A stretch of DNA of 53,111 nucleotides, from positions 1 through 53,111 of the forward strand of contig DRHS01000254.1 in NCBI GenBank assembly GCA_011053095.1. The letters are read 5' to 3'. The position numbers and the translations under genes were made by a program. The notes below the pieces were generated by a model. The model made no database searches and was not told the origin of the DNA. It saw nothing but the letters and a program-made list of their open reading frames with translations. The stretch comes from Bacteroides sp. Its GTDB lineage: Bacteria; Bacteroidota; Bacteroidia; Bacteroidales; SM23-62. Positions 9,305 to 18,007 of this stretch are shown piece by piece; the first letter of the stretch is position 1, and each line of letters begins with the position of its first letter.

Positions 9305-10638
9305 AAAAACTCTGGGAAAAGGGAGTATCCGTAAACAAGGAGATCGAGAATTTCACCATTGGCAAAGACAGAGAACTTGACCTCTCCTTAGCCAGATATG
9401 ACGTTCTGGGAACCCTGGCTCATGCAGAAATGTTGCATTCCATAGGGATACTTGAGGAACAGGAAAAAAATGAACTTAGATCGGAACTCGTTGATCTTCT
9501 TGGAAATATCGACAATGGTAATTTTAAGATTGAACAGGGAGTCGAGGATGTTCATTCGCAGGTCGAAAAACATCTTACAGAACGCCTGGGCGATACCGGC
9601 AAAAAGGTTCATACCGGCCGGTCCCGGAATGACCAGGTTGCAGTTGACCTGCACATGTTCATACGGGACGAAATACAAAAAACCGCTGACGGGGCTCAGG
9701 ATCTTTTCAATGCTCTTATGCTGCTTGCAAAAGATTATGGGCAACTGCTTTTGCCGGGATACACACATTTTCAGGTGGCCATGCCGGCCAGTTTCGGATT
9801 ATGGTTCAGCTCCTTTGCTGAAGATCTGGCAGATGATATGCTTATTCTTCATGGGGCCTATAAGATGGCCGGTCAGAATCCACTTGGTGCCGGGGCTGGT
9901 TTCGGGACTTCAATACCTTTAAACAGGTCAATGACTACAAGCCTGCTGGGATTTGACACACTACGCTTTAACTCCATGCACTCCATGATGTCAAGAGGGA
10001 AGCTCGAGAAAATCACCGCACAAGCCTTATCAGTTTTGGCCGGAACACTGGCCAGACTTGCAATGGATGTTACACTTTACCTGGGACAAAATTTCAATTT
10101 CATCTCATTTCCAGAAGAGTATACGACCGGCTCCAGCATAATGCCTCATAAGAAGAATCCGGATGTTTTCGAGCTGATCCGCGGAAAATGCAACAGGCTG
10201 AAATCTCTTGCATATGAAATTGACCTTGTAACAACCAATCTTCCCAGCGGCTATCACAGGGATTACCAGGTACTCAAGGAAAACCTTATGCCGGCCTTTG
10301 AAGAAATCAGGACATGTATGCACCTGGCCGAAAAGGTGCTGCTCCATATTAAGATCCGGGGAGACATTCTCGAAGATCAGGCCTATAAATATATCAGCAG
10401 CGTAGACAAGGTAAACCAAATGGTTTTAAGCGGCGTACCTTTTCGGGATGCTTACCAGGCAGTTGCCCAGCAAATCCGGAATAAAACTTTTGCAACCGAA
10501 CCGACTTTTAACCATACCCACGAAGGTAGCATGGGGAACCTGTGCCTGATGGAGATCAGTGATAAAATGAATGTACGAATGAAAGCCTTTGGCTTTGAAA
10601 AAATAGATGCAGCCTATAAGGCATTGCTGGAAGGATAA
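9301..10638 (+). CDS. argH: Argininosuccinate lyase
   Basis: ArgH splits argininosuccinate into arginine and fumarate, the final step of the pathway. The 445-residue protein belongs to the fumarase/aspartase superfamily. It shows HTGRSRNDQVAVDLHMF (104-120) and the superfamily signature GSSIMPHKKNPD (277-288), with the catalytic Ser in the flexible loop. The ATG at 9301 overlaps the argE stop by 4 nt, indicating coupling. The next gene, proB, begins 4 nt after its stop. Confidence 0.96.
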   Translation: MKKLWEKGVSVNKEIENFTIGKDRELDLSLARYDVLGTLAHAEMLHSIGILEEQEKNELRSELVDLLGNIDNGNFKIEQGVEDVHSQVEKHLTERLGDTGKKVHTGRSRNDQVAVDLHMFIRDEIQKTADGAQDLFNALMLLAKDYGQLLLPGYTHFQVAMPASFGLWFSSFAEDLADDMLILHGAYKMAGQNPLGAGAGFGTSIPLNRSMTTSLLGFDTLRFNSMHSMMSRGKLEKITAQALSVLAGTLARLAMDVTLYLGQNFNFISFPEEYTTGSSIMPHKKNPDVFELIRGKCNRLKSLAYEIDLVTTNLPSGYHRDYQVLKENLMPAFEEIRTCMHLAEKVLLHIKIRGDILEDQAYKYISSVDKVNQMVLSGVPFRDAYQAVAQQIRNKTFATEPTFNHTHEGSMGNLCLMEISDKMNVRMKAFGFEKIDAAYKALLEG

Positions 10639-10642
10639 AATA

Positions 10643-11440
10643 ATGAACGAAAACAGAGCTAAATTAACACGGAAAGAGAGGATTGTAGTTAAAATAGGAA
10701 CTTCTTCACTTGCTTTCCCGAACGGTAAAACCAATTATTCAAGACTTGACAAACTGGCCATGGTCCTTTCCGACCTGATGAGCTGCGACAAAGAGGTTAT
10801 ACTGGTTTCGTCAGGAGCCATTGGTGTGGGAGCAGGAAGGTTGAAAATGGACGGACCGCCAGATGGTCTTATAGCAAGGCAGGCACTGGCGGCGATAGGG
10901 CAGGCTGAACTGATGAGGATCTACCAGAAGTTTTTTGATGAGTATAACCAGATGGTAGCACAGGTATTGCTTACTCCTGAGGGACTCGATGACGAAACCC
11001 GGTTCACCAATGCCCAGAACACTTTGAAACAGCTAATCAGTATGAAGATACTGCCGGTTGTAAATGAAAACGATACGGTTTCGACTTTCGAAATACAGTT
11101 TGGAGATAATGACCGGCTATCGGCAAAGGTGGCTGCAATGATCGACGCAGACCTGCTGATAATCCTGTCGGATATTGATGGACTCTATTCCTCGGATCCG
11201 AAAAAGGATCCTGAAGCAAGGATTCTGTCTGAGGTGCATGAGATCTCGGAAGAGATAGAAAATTCAGCCAGCGGGGTAGGATCCTCATTTGCCAGGGGCG
11301 GCATGACCTCTAAAATCGCGGCAGTGAAGATATGCAGGGAGAAAGGAATAGATACGGTAATTATTAACGGTAAGGATCCAAAAAACATTTTAAGAGTGAT
11401 TGAAGGTAAATCTATAGGCACCCTTTTTATGGGATCATAA
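10643..11440 (+). CDS. proB: Glutamate 5-kinase (short form, no PUA domain)
   Basis: ProB phosphorylates glutamate, the first step of proline synthesis. I chose the ATG at 10643 because it lies just after the argH stop and gives a normal N-terminus before VVKIGTSSL; upstream in-frame starts would lie inside argH. The 265 residues cover the amino-acid kinase fold only, with NENDTVS and the GGMTSKI loop near the end. The C-terminal PUA domain found in E. coli ProB is absent, as in many short ProB proteins. proA follows after 27 nt. Confidence 0.94.
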   Translation: MNENRAKLTRKERIVVKIGTSSLAFPNGKTNYSRLDKLAMVLSDLMSCDKEVILVSSGAIGVGAGRLKMDGPPDGLIARQALAAIGQAELMRIYQKFFDEYNQMVAQVLLTPEGLDDETRFTNAQNTLKQLISMKILPVVNENDTVSTFEIQFGDNDRLSAKVAAMIDADLLIILSDIDGLYSSDPKKDPEARILSEVHEISEEIENSASGVGSSFARGGMTSKIAAVKICREKGIDTVIINGKDPKNILRVIEGKSIGTLFMGS

Positions 11441-11467
11441 ATTGCACCGGTATAAAGAATATTTCAA

Positions 11468-12715
11468 ATGAAGGAATTAACAGAAAAAGGCAAAATGGCC
11501 CGGGAAGCAGCATTATTCCTTGCCCAGGCATCAACCTCTGCTAAAGACGACGTTTTAAACGGAGTGGCAGAGGAACTGGTTGAATCAGCAGGAAGCATTT
11601 TGGGAGCCAATCAGACCGATATGAAGAATGCAAGGGAAGCAGGGTTGAAGGGAGCAATAATGGACAGGCTGTTGCTGACAGATGACAGAATTGCATCTAT
11701 GGCTGAAGGATTGAAACAAATCGCTATGCTTGAAGATCCCGTCGGGGAGATACTTTCGATGAAGAAGCGACCCAATGGTCTGACCATAGGACAAAAAAGG
11801 GTTCCAATGGGTGTCATAGGGATTATCTACGAATCTCGCCCCAACGTTACTGCAGATGTATTCGGACTTTGTTTAAAAACCGGAAATGCCGCCATTCTGA
11901 GGGGAGGAAAGGAAGCCTATAATTCAAACCTGGCGATTACCAGAGTCATTCAAAAGGTACTCACGAAAAATGAGTTTCCTGCAGGGTGTCTTCAATTGGT
12001 TGAAAATACCAGCAGGGAGAGTGCTGTTGCCCTTATGAAACTTGAAGAGTACCTTGACCTTCTGATCCCCCGTGGGGGAGCCGGGCTGATCCGGGCTGTG
12101 GTTGAGAACTCACATGTTCCCGTAATTGAAACCGGTGTGGGAAACTGTCATATCTATGTTGATCAAACAGCAGATATTGAGCAGGCTGTTGCCATTACTG
12201 TAAATGCAAAAACCCAAAGGCCAGGAGTCTGCAATGCTGCAGAGAGCCTTCTTGTACACGAGCGGATCGCCGAGGAGTTCCTGTTGAAAGCTGGTAAAGA
12301 ACTTATAAAGCATAAGGTTGAAATTCGTGGTGATAAAAAAGTCTGCGACATTATTCCTGAGGCTGTGCCTGCTACAGAAGAGGACTGGTCAACAGAGTTC
12401 CTGGATCTTATAATTTCGGCAAAGATCGTATCATCAATGGATGAGGCCATTGGCCATATCCGGAAATACGGATCCGGTCACAGTGAAGCTATTCTGACGG
12501 AAGATTACAGCAATGCCCAGGAATTCCTTAACCTGGTTGATTCTGCGGCCGTCTACGTCAATGCGTCTACTCGATTTACTGATGGATTTGAATTCGGTTT
12601 CGGGGCAGAAATAGGAATCAGCACACAGAAACTACATGCCCGTGGTCCGATGGGACTCAAGGAACTTACTTCAACCAAATACATCATTTACGGAAACGGG
12701 CAGATCAGGGGATAA
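11468..12715 (+). CDS. proA: Gamma-glutamyl phosphate reductase
   Basis: ProA reduces gamma-glutamyl phosphate to glutamate semialdehyde, the precursor of pyrroline-5-carboxylate. The 415-residue protein is an aldehyde-dehydrogenase relative of normal length. The catalytic Cys is C255 in QRPGVCNAAESLL. The segment GVIGIIYESRPNVTAD (115-130) and the late stretch FGFGAEIGISTQKLHARGPMG are characteristic. It is the last gene of the argR-led operon. Together with proB and proC it completes glutamate-to-proline synthesis in this window. It converges on the altronate dehydratase-like gene. Confidence 0.96.
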   Translation: MKELTEKGKMAREAALFLAQASTSAKDDVLNGVAEELVESAGSILGANQTDMKNAREAGLKGAIMDRLLLTDDRIASMAEGLKQIAMLEDPVGEILSMKKRPNGLTIGQKRVPMGVIGIIYESRPNVTADVFGLCLKTGNAAILRGGKEAYNSNLAITRVIQKVLTKNEFPAGCLQLVENTSRESAVALMKLEEYLDLLIPRGGAGLIRAVVENSHVPVIETGVGNCHIYVDQTADIEQAVAITVNAKTQRPGVCNAAESLLVHERIAEEFLLKAGKELIKHKVEIRGDKKVCDIIPEAVPATEEDWSTEFLDLIISAKIVSSMDEAIGHIRKYGSGHSEAILTEDYSNAQEFLNLVDSAAVYVNASTRFTDGFEFGFGAEIGISTQKLHARGPMGLKELTSTKYIIYGNGQIRG

Positions 12716-12753
12716 TCCATCATAATAATTGCAATATCTTAGCTGGCCTGACC

Positions 12754-14289
12754 TCAGGTCGCAGGACCGGGGTCAAATATGACAAGATCATTGTATAAGC
12801 CCAGCCTGTCAGTGGCCACCTGCTTATTTCCACTTGCGACCTCAAGGATAAGATGAAACAGTTCCCATCCTGATTCCTCAATCGTCATTTCTCCCGAAGC
12901 GATCCGGCCAGCATCCATATCAATTAAATCAAACCATCGCCTGCTCAATTTGGAATTCGATCCTACTTTGATCACCGGTACCATTGATAAGCCATAGGGT
13001 GTACCCCTGCCGGTCATGAATACGTGCATGTTCATCCCGGCGGCAAGCTGCAATGTGCCACAAATAAAATCACTGGCCGGTGTTGCAGCAAAAGTCAGTC
13101 CCTTGCGTCGAATCTTTTCTCCTGGTCCCAGGACATCTACTATGGGACTTGTACCTGATTTTGCAATTGAACCCAGTGCCTTTTCAACAATATTGCTCAA
13201 GCCCCCCCTCTTATTACCGGGAGAAGGATTGGCCGTTCGATCCGCCTGTCCCCGCTCAAGATAATCGTCGTACCATTTCATCTGCTCCAGCATTGCATTC
13301 CCTACATCCGGACCTGTGGTTCTGGGAATGAGCAAATGAACAGCATCCCTGACTTCTGTCACCTCGGAAAACATTACACTGCCACCCGCCCGAACGATTA
13401 GATCAGCAGCAAAACCGGCTGCAGGATTTGAGGTTATTCCTGAAAATGAATCACTTCCACCACATTGCATTCCTACAACCAGATCAGAAACAGGGCAAAC
13501 TTCTCTTTTGCGTTCATTAAGCTTTTCCAAATGAGTTTCGGCCAATCCAACAATACCTTCTACCATTTTCTCAAAGCCATGCAATGACTCATCCTGCATG
13601 TTGAAGATATTGGAGGATGCATTATTGTCTTGTGAGATCAGACGTTCAGGCTGAAGTTTCTCACATCCCAGTCCAACAACCAGTACCTCTCCACCGAAAT
13701 TTGGATTCGCAGCAATATTGCGTAATGTCCTGATTGGAATAATGGCAGCAGGCACGTTAATGGCCACACCACAGCCATAGGAATGATTAAGTGCCACCAC
13801 TCCATCCACATTTGGAAATCCCGGGAGCAATTCCTGACTTATTTTTCTTTCAATAAAATTGGTGAAGCCGGCTACACACTGGACACTTGTTGAAATTCCC
13901 AAAACATTTTTGGTTCCAACACTGCCATCGGGATTTCGATATCCCATAAAAGTATATCCTTCGAGCGGGGTATACTCAGGAACCAGTGCATCGGGCAAGG
14001 GTATGGATTGCAGATCGGGTGGGGCGGGCAATGATATTAAGGAATCATGTACCAATTCCCCGGCTTTAATCGCTTTATCAGCAAATCCGATAATTTGTCC
14101 GTATCGGATGATTTTATCTCCCTTACCGATAGGAACAATCGCCACCTTATGACCCATGGGTATTTTCTGAATAACCCTGGTGCCGTCGTTAAGAATGGCA
14201 CCTACCTGCAAACCGGTCAATTCCGTTGCTATACCGACATTGTCAGCCTCAGCAAGTTTAATAACAGTGTTGTCTAAAGATTTATCCAT
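12754..14289 (-). CDS. uxaA: UxaA-family dehydratase (altronate dehydratase-like)
   Basis: This 511-residue protein has the two-part UxaA architecture. An N-terminal SAF-like domain (about 1-95) contains GHKVAIVPI, and a large C-terminal UxaA/GarD catalytic region follows, with [34 protein letters not shown] and [16 protein letters not shown]. Family members dehydrate altronate or galactarate in hexuronate breakdown, using a metal. The substrate cannot be read from sequence, and no other uronate genes are in the window. It lies 17 nt after carA in the same direction, so it is co-transcribed with an unrelated biosynthetic gene. Confidence 0.85.
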   Translation of the reverse strand: MDKSLDNTVIKLAEADNVGIATELTGLQVGAILNDGTRVIQKIPMGHKVAIVPIGKGDKIIRYGQIIGFADKAIKAGELVHDSLISLPAPPDLQSIPLPDALVPEYTPLEGYTFMGYRNPDGSVGTKNVLGISTSVQCVAGFTNFIERKISQELLPGFPNVDGVVALNHSYGCGVAINVPAAIIPIRTLRNIAANPNFGGEVLVVGLGCEKLQPERLISQDNNASSNIFNMQDESLHGFEKMVEGIVGLAETHLEKLNERKREVCPVSDLVVGMQCGGSDSFSGITSNPAAGFAADLIVRAGGSVMFSEVTEVRDAVHLLIPRTTGPDVGNAMLEQMKWYDDYLERGQADRTANPSPGNKRGGLSNIVEKALGSIAKSGTSPIVDVLGPGEKIRRKGLTFAATPASDFICGTLQLAAGMNMHVFMTGRGTPYGLSMVPVIKVGSNSKLSRRWFDLIDMDAGRIASGEMTIEESGWELFHLILEVASGNKQVATDRLGLYNDLVIFDPGPAT

Positions 14290-14306
14290 TTACACCAAAA
14301 GGTTAC

Positions 14307-15389
14307 CTATTTTTTTGATTTCTCGATCAGTTCGATAAACTGGTCGAATAGAAAATCCGTGTCCATCGGTCCCCCGGACGCTTCCGGGTGAAACTGGGTT
14401 GAGAAAAAGGGTTTGGAACCGTGTATCATCCCTTCGTTGGTCTGGTCATTGAGGTTGATAAAATAAGGTTTCCAGTCGGCAGGAAGGGTTTCATTATTGA
14501 TCGCAAAACCATGATTCTGGGAGGTGATATATGCATGGTCCGTCCCAACCTGAAGTACTGGCTGATTATGGCTGCGATGCCCGTATTTAAGTTTATATGT
14601 GTCAGCTCCTGAGGCAAGAGCCATTAATTGATTCCCCAGGCAGATGCCCATGATAGGGAGATCCCCTTCGAAAGCCCTGCTGAGATTTTTTATAGTCTCT
14701 TTGCACTGCTTCGGATCACCGGGACCGTTTGAAATGAAGAGTCCATCGTATTGTTCCCCAAGGAAATCATAATCCCAGGGTACCCGGATAACCGTAGTAT
14801 CCCTCTTGAGCAAATAACGTATGATATTGTACTTAACACCGCAATCGATAAGTAGTATGCGATATTTACCGTTGCCATATACCTCTTTCTTCTGTGTGCT
14901 TACCTGGGCCACCAGGTTGTCCTGGTTAGGGTCATAAAAATCTGTATCTTCCCCATCGGGGACAATTTTCCCAAGCATTGTACCTTTTTCCCTGAGGATC
15001 TTGGTAAGGTGGCGGGTATCTATGCCATGAATGCCTGGAATTTTGTGCTGGCTGATCCATTCTCCAAGACTTATTTTTGCATTCCAGTGAGAATATTCAA
15101 CGGAATAATCAGAAACAATCAGTCCCGAAATATGCAAGCGGTCAGATTCGAAATATTTCAGAAGATTTTCCTCGACAAGCTCATCCGGCACACCGTAATT
15201 TCCGATAAGAGGATATGTTAGTACCAGGATTTGTCCCTTATATGAGGGATCGGTCAAACTCTCAGGATACCCGGTCATCGCCGTGTTGAATACTACTTCA
15301 CCTGAATTTGACCGGTGGCTCCCGAATGAGAAGCCTGAAAATTCGGATCCATCCTCAAGCACCAGCTTAATCTTCTTGCTGTCAGTCAT
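14307..15389 (-). CDS. carA: Carbamoyl-phosphate synthase small subunit
   Basis: CarA is the glutamine amidotransferase subunit that hands ammonia to CarB. The 360 residues split into the CarA N-terminal domain (about 1-160) and a class I glutamine amidotransferase domain. That domain carries the nucleophile Cys in MGICLGNQLMALASG and the His/Glu pair in STQFHPEASGGPMD. The length is normal. The gene follows a TlpA-like gene by 11 nt and precedes uxaA by 17 nt. It is separated from carB by the whole arg/pro operon. No ARG-box pair was seen directly upstream. Confidence 0.96.
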   Translation of the reverse strand: MTDSKKIKLVLEDGSEFSGFSFGSHRSNSGEVVFNTAMTGYPESLTDPSYKGQILVLTYPLIGNYGVPDELVEENLLKYFESDRLHISGLIVSDYSVEYSHWNAKISLGEWISQHKIPGIHGIDTRHLTKILREKGTMLGKIVPDGEDTDFYDPNQDNLVAQVSTQKKEVYGNGKYRILLIDCGVKYNIIRYLLKRDTTVIRVPWDYDFLGEQYDGLFISNGPGDPKQCKETIKNLSRAFEGDLPIMGICLGNQLMALASGADTYKLKYGHRSHNQPVLQVGTDHAYITSQNHGFAINNETLPADWKPYFINLNDQTNEGMIHGSKPFFSTQFHPEASGGPMDTDFLFDQFIELIEKSKK

Positions 15390-15400
15390 TGCTGAAAAAT

Positions 15401-16867
15401 TTAATTTGATTCGTTTTTAAGCAGTGATTCTATGATGCTCTCGGCCTGTTCAGGGGAGATCCGCTTTGCTACTATTTTCCGGTTTTCATCAATAACAAAT
15501 AACTGTGGAGTACTTGGAATGTCATAGATATTCTTATATGTGAAGTCATAAGGATTCCAGGCATTGATCCAGTCATAGAATCCGTTTTCATTGATGTAGT
15601 CAACCCATTTAACCTTTCCTTCTTCCCCTCCGAGGGTGCTTACAGCTATGACCTCAACTCCTTTATCTTTCAGTCTGCCGTACACCTCATAAAGAATAGG
15701 TGTGGCCGTTTTGCAATGCCCGCAATCGGCTTCCCAGAAATAGAGAATTATAAACTTGGTCTTAATATCATAAAGCTGGAAGAATTCCCCCACATACGGA
15801 TTCTTCTTCAGATCCTCATTTTCTGCCGAATGAATAAAATGGTCGGCATCTATCTTAACCAGCTGAATATCTGTTGCCTCAGTGCCTATCAGAGTAGGTT
15901 TGGATGTTTTAACTCTTTCCTCAAGTTTGGTAATGAATTCAGCATCGCTCCAATCAGCCTCCGGGATATAATATTTTTCGGCAATATGTATGTAAACCTT
16001 ATCCATTCCCATTATCTGACTTTGAGCAAAATGGTTGAAAAGGGTAATCAGCATATACCTGAAAAGAGCAGGATCGGACCGGGAAGCTTCCATTAGCATG
16101 TCACATTCAAGAATCAAAGAATCCGGATGCTGGATAGCCACCTTTTCAATGTAGGTCATAACTTTCTGCTCGTAAAATGGTGTACGCAGCAGCCTGACAT
16201 CTGAAATATCAAAATTGTCAAAGTAATGGATTCTGTAATACTTATACTGCCATGAAGGGTCAATGGGTTTGCCGGCTTCATCAAGAGGGGGATTGGGTAC
16301 CTTAACCTCCTGAAGGGCTAGCAGGAATACCCCAAAGAAATTATCTGCATTTTCTTCAAGCAGTACCCCAATACGACTCTGAACATTTGTATTGAGTTCA
16401 TCGAGTTCTTTTCGCATAGCAATCGAATCTGAAGGGCTTTTGGCATTTGTCATTCCTTCCTGAAGACTGATAGCCTTGTTTCGATTTTCAGCAAGAAATA
16501 ACTGGTAACTGTAAAATGCTTCGTTTTCCTCTGAATCACTGATACTCATGTTGGCAACATAATCAGAAGAGTCGTTTTCAAAGGAGAAGAACTGGTCATC
16601 GCCAATTAAAAGATCAAAAAAGGATTTGTCGGGCATGTAAACAAGGTACATACCATGGGGGAGATCTTCGGGTCCAAGGAATACTCCATTACCCCTGGAA
16701 TCGAGAATCGCCGTATCCTTAGGAATAAAATTTGCATTGAATCGATGTCCAAGTAAGATCGTATCCCGGGCAAATGAAGGTATGGAAATTCCTATCTTAT
16801 ATCCTTCCGCATATCCAAGGGATGCAAATCCAATCAGAAGACTCATTATAAACAATCGTAATCTCAT
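15401..16867 (-). CDS. TlpA-like thioredoxin-fold protein, exported
   Basis: This 488-residue protein has a signal peptide (LFIMSLLIGFASLGYAEG). The long N-terminal and middle region (about 30-340) is typical of Bacteroidota TlpA-like proteins. The C-terminal thioredoxin fold has the active site FWEADCGHCKTATP (CGHC) and a cis-Pro region in IPSTPQLFVID. It probably acts in the periplasm as a thiol-disulfide oxidoreductase. I prefer the ATG at 16867 to the in-frame GTG at 16876 because it puts the basic n-region directly before the hydrophobic core. It is the first gene of the operon with carA and uxaA; no functional link is evident. Confidence 0.85.
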   Translation of the reverse strand: MRLRLFIMSLLIGFASLGYAEGYKIGISIPSFARDTILLGHRFNANFIPKDTAILDSRGNGVFLGPEDLPHGMYLVYMPDKSFFDLLIGDDQFFSFENDSSDYVANMSISDSEENEAFYSYQLFLAENRNKAISLQEGMTNAKSPSDSIAMRKELDELNTNVQSRIGVLLEENADNFFGVFLLALQEVKVPNPPLDEAGKPIDPSWQYKYYRIHYFDNFDISDVRLLRTPFYEQKVMTYIEKVAIQHPDSLILECDMLMEASRSDPALFRYMLITLFNHFAQSQIMGMDKVYIHIAEKYYIPEADWSDAEFITKLEERVKTSKPTLIGTEATDIQLVKIDADHFIHSAENEDLKKNPYVGEFFQLYDIKTKFIILYFWEADCGHCKTATPILYEVYGRLKDKGVEVIAVSTLGGEEGKVKWVDYINENGFYDWINAWNPYDFTYKNIYDIPSTPQLFVIDENRKIVAKRISPEQAESIIESLLKNESN

Positions 16868-17002
16868 GACTTCCACTTTATTCTGGTATCCTGCAAAGAT
16901 GAGGCCAGATATTGGGCGTAAAAATAGGAAAAAAAGGGGAATGGGGAATCTGCTGAGTGGACTATTGGGTATGAATGGATTTTATCCTAATTTTAGAAAC
17001 CT

Positions 17003-17977
17003 ATGTTGGATTTTGAGAAGGCACAGCAGATTGTAAACAGCGAACTGGAAAGCTATTCCTTCCCCGGTTTTCCGGCCGAACTTTATGACCCTGTTCGTTA
17101 TATACTCTCCCTGGAAGGAAAACGTGTAAGATCCGCTCTGGCACTTATGGCCTGCAGTATATTCAGTGATGCGGTACACCAGGCCGTCAAACCTGCACTT
17201 GCCTTCGAGGTATTTCACAACTTCACCCTTCTTCACGATGATATTATGGATAATTCTCCAATCAGGCGCGGAGAGCAAACAGTACATGAGAAATGGAATC
17301 CAAATACCGCCATATTATCCGGAGATGTGATGTCAATCCTCTCCTATCGAATACTATCAGAGTCAGAAGATGAGCATATCAGAGATTTGATAGAGGTATT
17401 TACTACAACCGCTCTTCAGGTTTGTGAGGGACAACAATTGGATATCAATTTTGAATCCCGGACCAACGTAAGTGTGGATGAATATTTAAAGATGGTTGAA
17501 CTGAAAACTGCTGTCCTGGTTGCTGCCAGTCTGAAAGCCGGAGCGATCACCGGTGGGGCCGGGCCACTTGAATCGGACCTTTTGTATGAATTTGGAAGGA
17601 ACCTTGGCATAGCTTTCCAGATCAGGGACGATTATCTTGATGTTTTTGGAGATTCGAAAGCATTCGGCAAGAAAATCGGCAATGATATACTGGCCAATAA
17701 GAAAACATTCCTTCTTATCGGGGCCCTGGAACAAACTGAAGGTAAAGTTCATGATGAATTAGAGGGTTGGCTGATAAAGCAGGATTTTGATCCGGATGAA
17801 AAAATAAAAAGGGTAACAGAAATTTTTAAAAATATAGGATTCGACAGAATATCTTCTGATTTGGCAAGCTCCTATTATGAAAAAGCCCTTCAGTATCTTG
17901 AGCGTATTAATGTACCCTCAGAACGGAAACTTCCCCTGGCCGGTTTTGCGAAAAACCTGATGGAACGGGATCAATAG
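17003..17977 (+). CDS. Polyprenyl (isoprenyl) diphosphate synthase
   Basis: This trans-prenyltransferase of 324 residues condenses isopentenyl diphosphate units. The first Asp-rich motif is DDIMD at 79-83 and the second is RDDYLD at 208-213; both bind Mg2+-diphosphate. The residue five before the first motif is Phe74, where long-chain synthases have a small residue. This suggests a short-chain product (C15-C20), although chain length cannot be settled from sequence. The ATG at 17003 gives a normal N-terminus. The gene is divergent from the TlpA-like gene and convergent with the DUF2723 gene. Confidence 0.92.
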   Translation: MLDFEKAQQIVNSELESYSFPGFPAELYDPVRYILSLEGKRVRSALALMACSIFSDAVHQAVKPALAFEVFHNFTLLHDDIMDNSPIRRGEQTVHEKWNPNTAILSGDVMSILSYRILSESEDEHIRDLIEVFTTTALQVCEGQQLDINFESRTNVSVDEYLKMVELKTAVLVAASLKAGAITGGAGPLESDLLYEFGRNLGIAFQIRDDYLDVFGDSKAFGKKIGNDILANKKTFLLIGALEQTEGKVHDELEGWLIKQDFDPDEKIKRVTEIFKNIGFDRISSDLASSYYEKALQYLERINVPSERKLPLAGFAKNLMERDQ

Positions 17978-18007
17978 GACAGGAACATTACAAGCCTGTT
18001 ACCGAAA

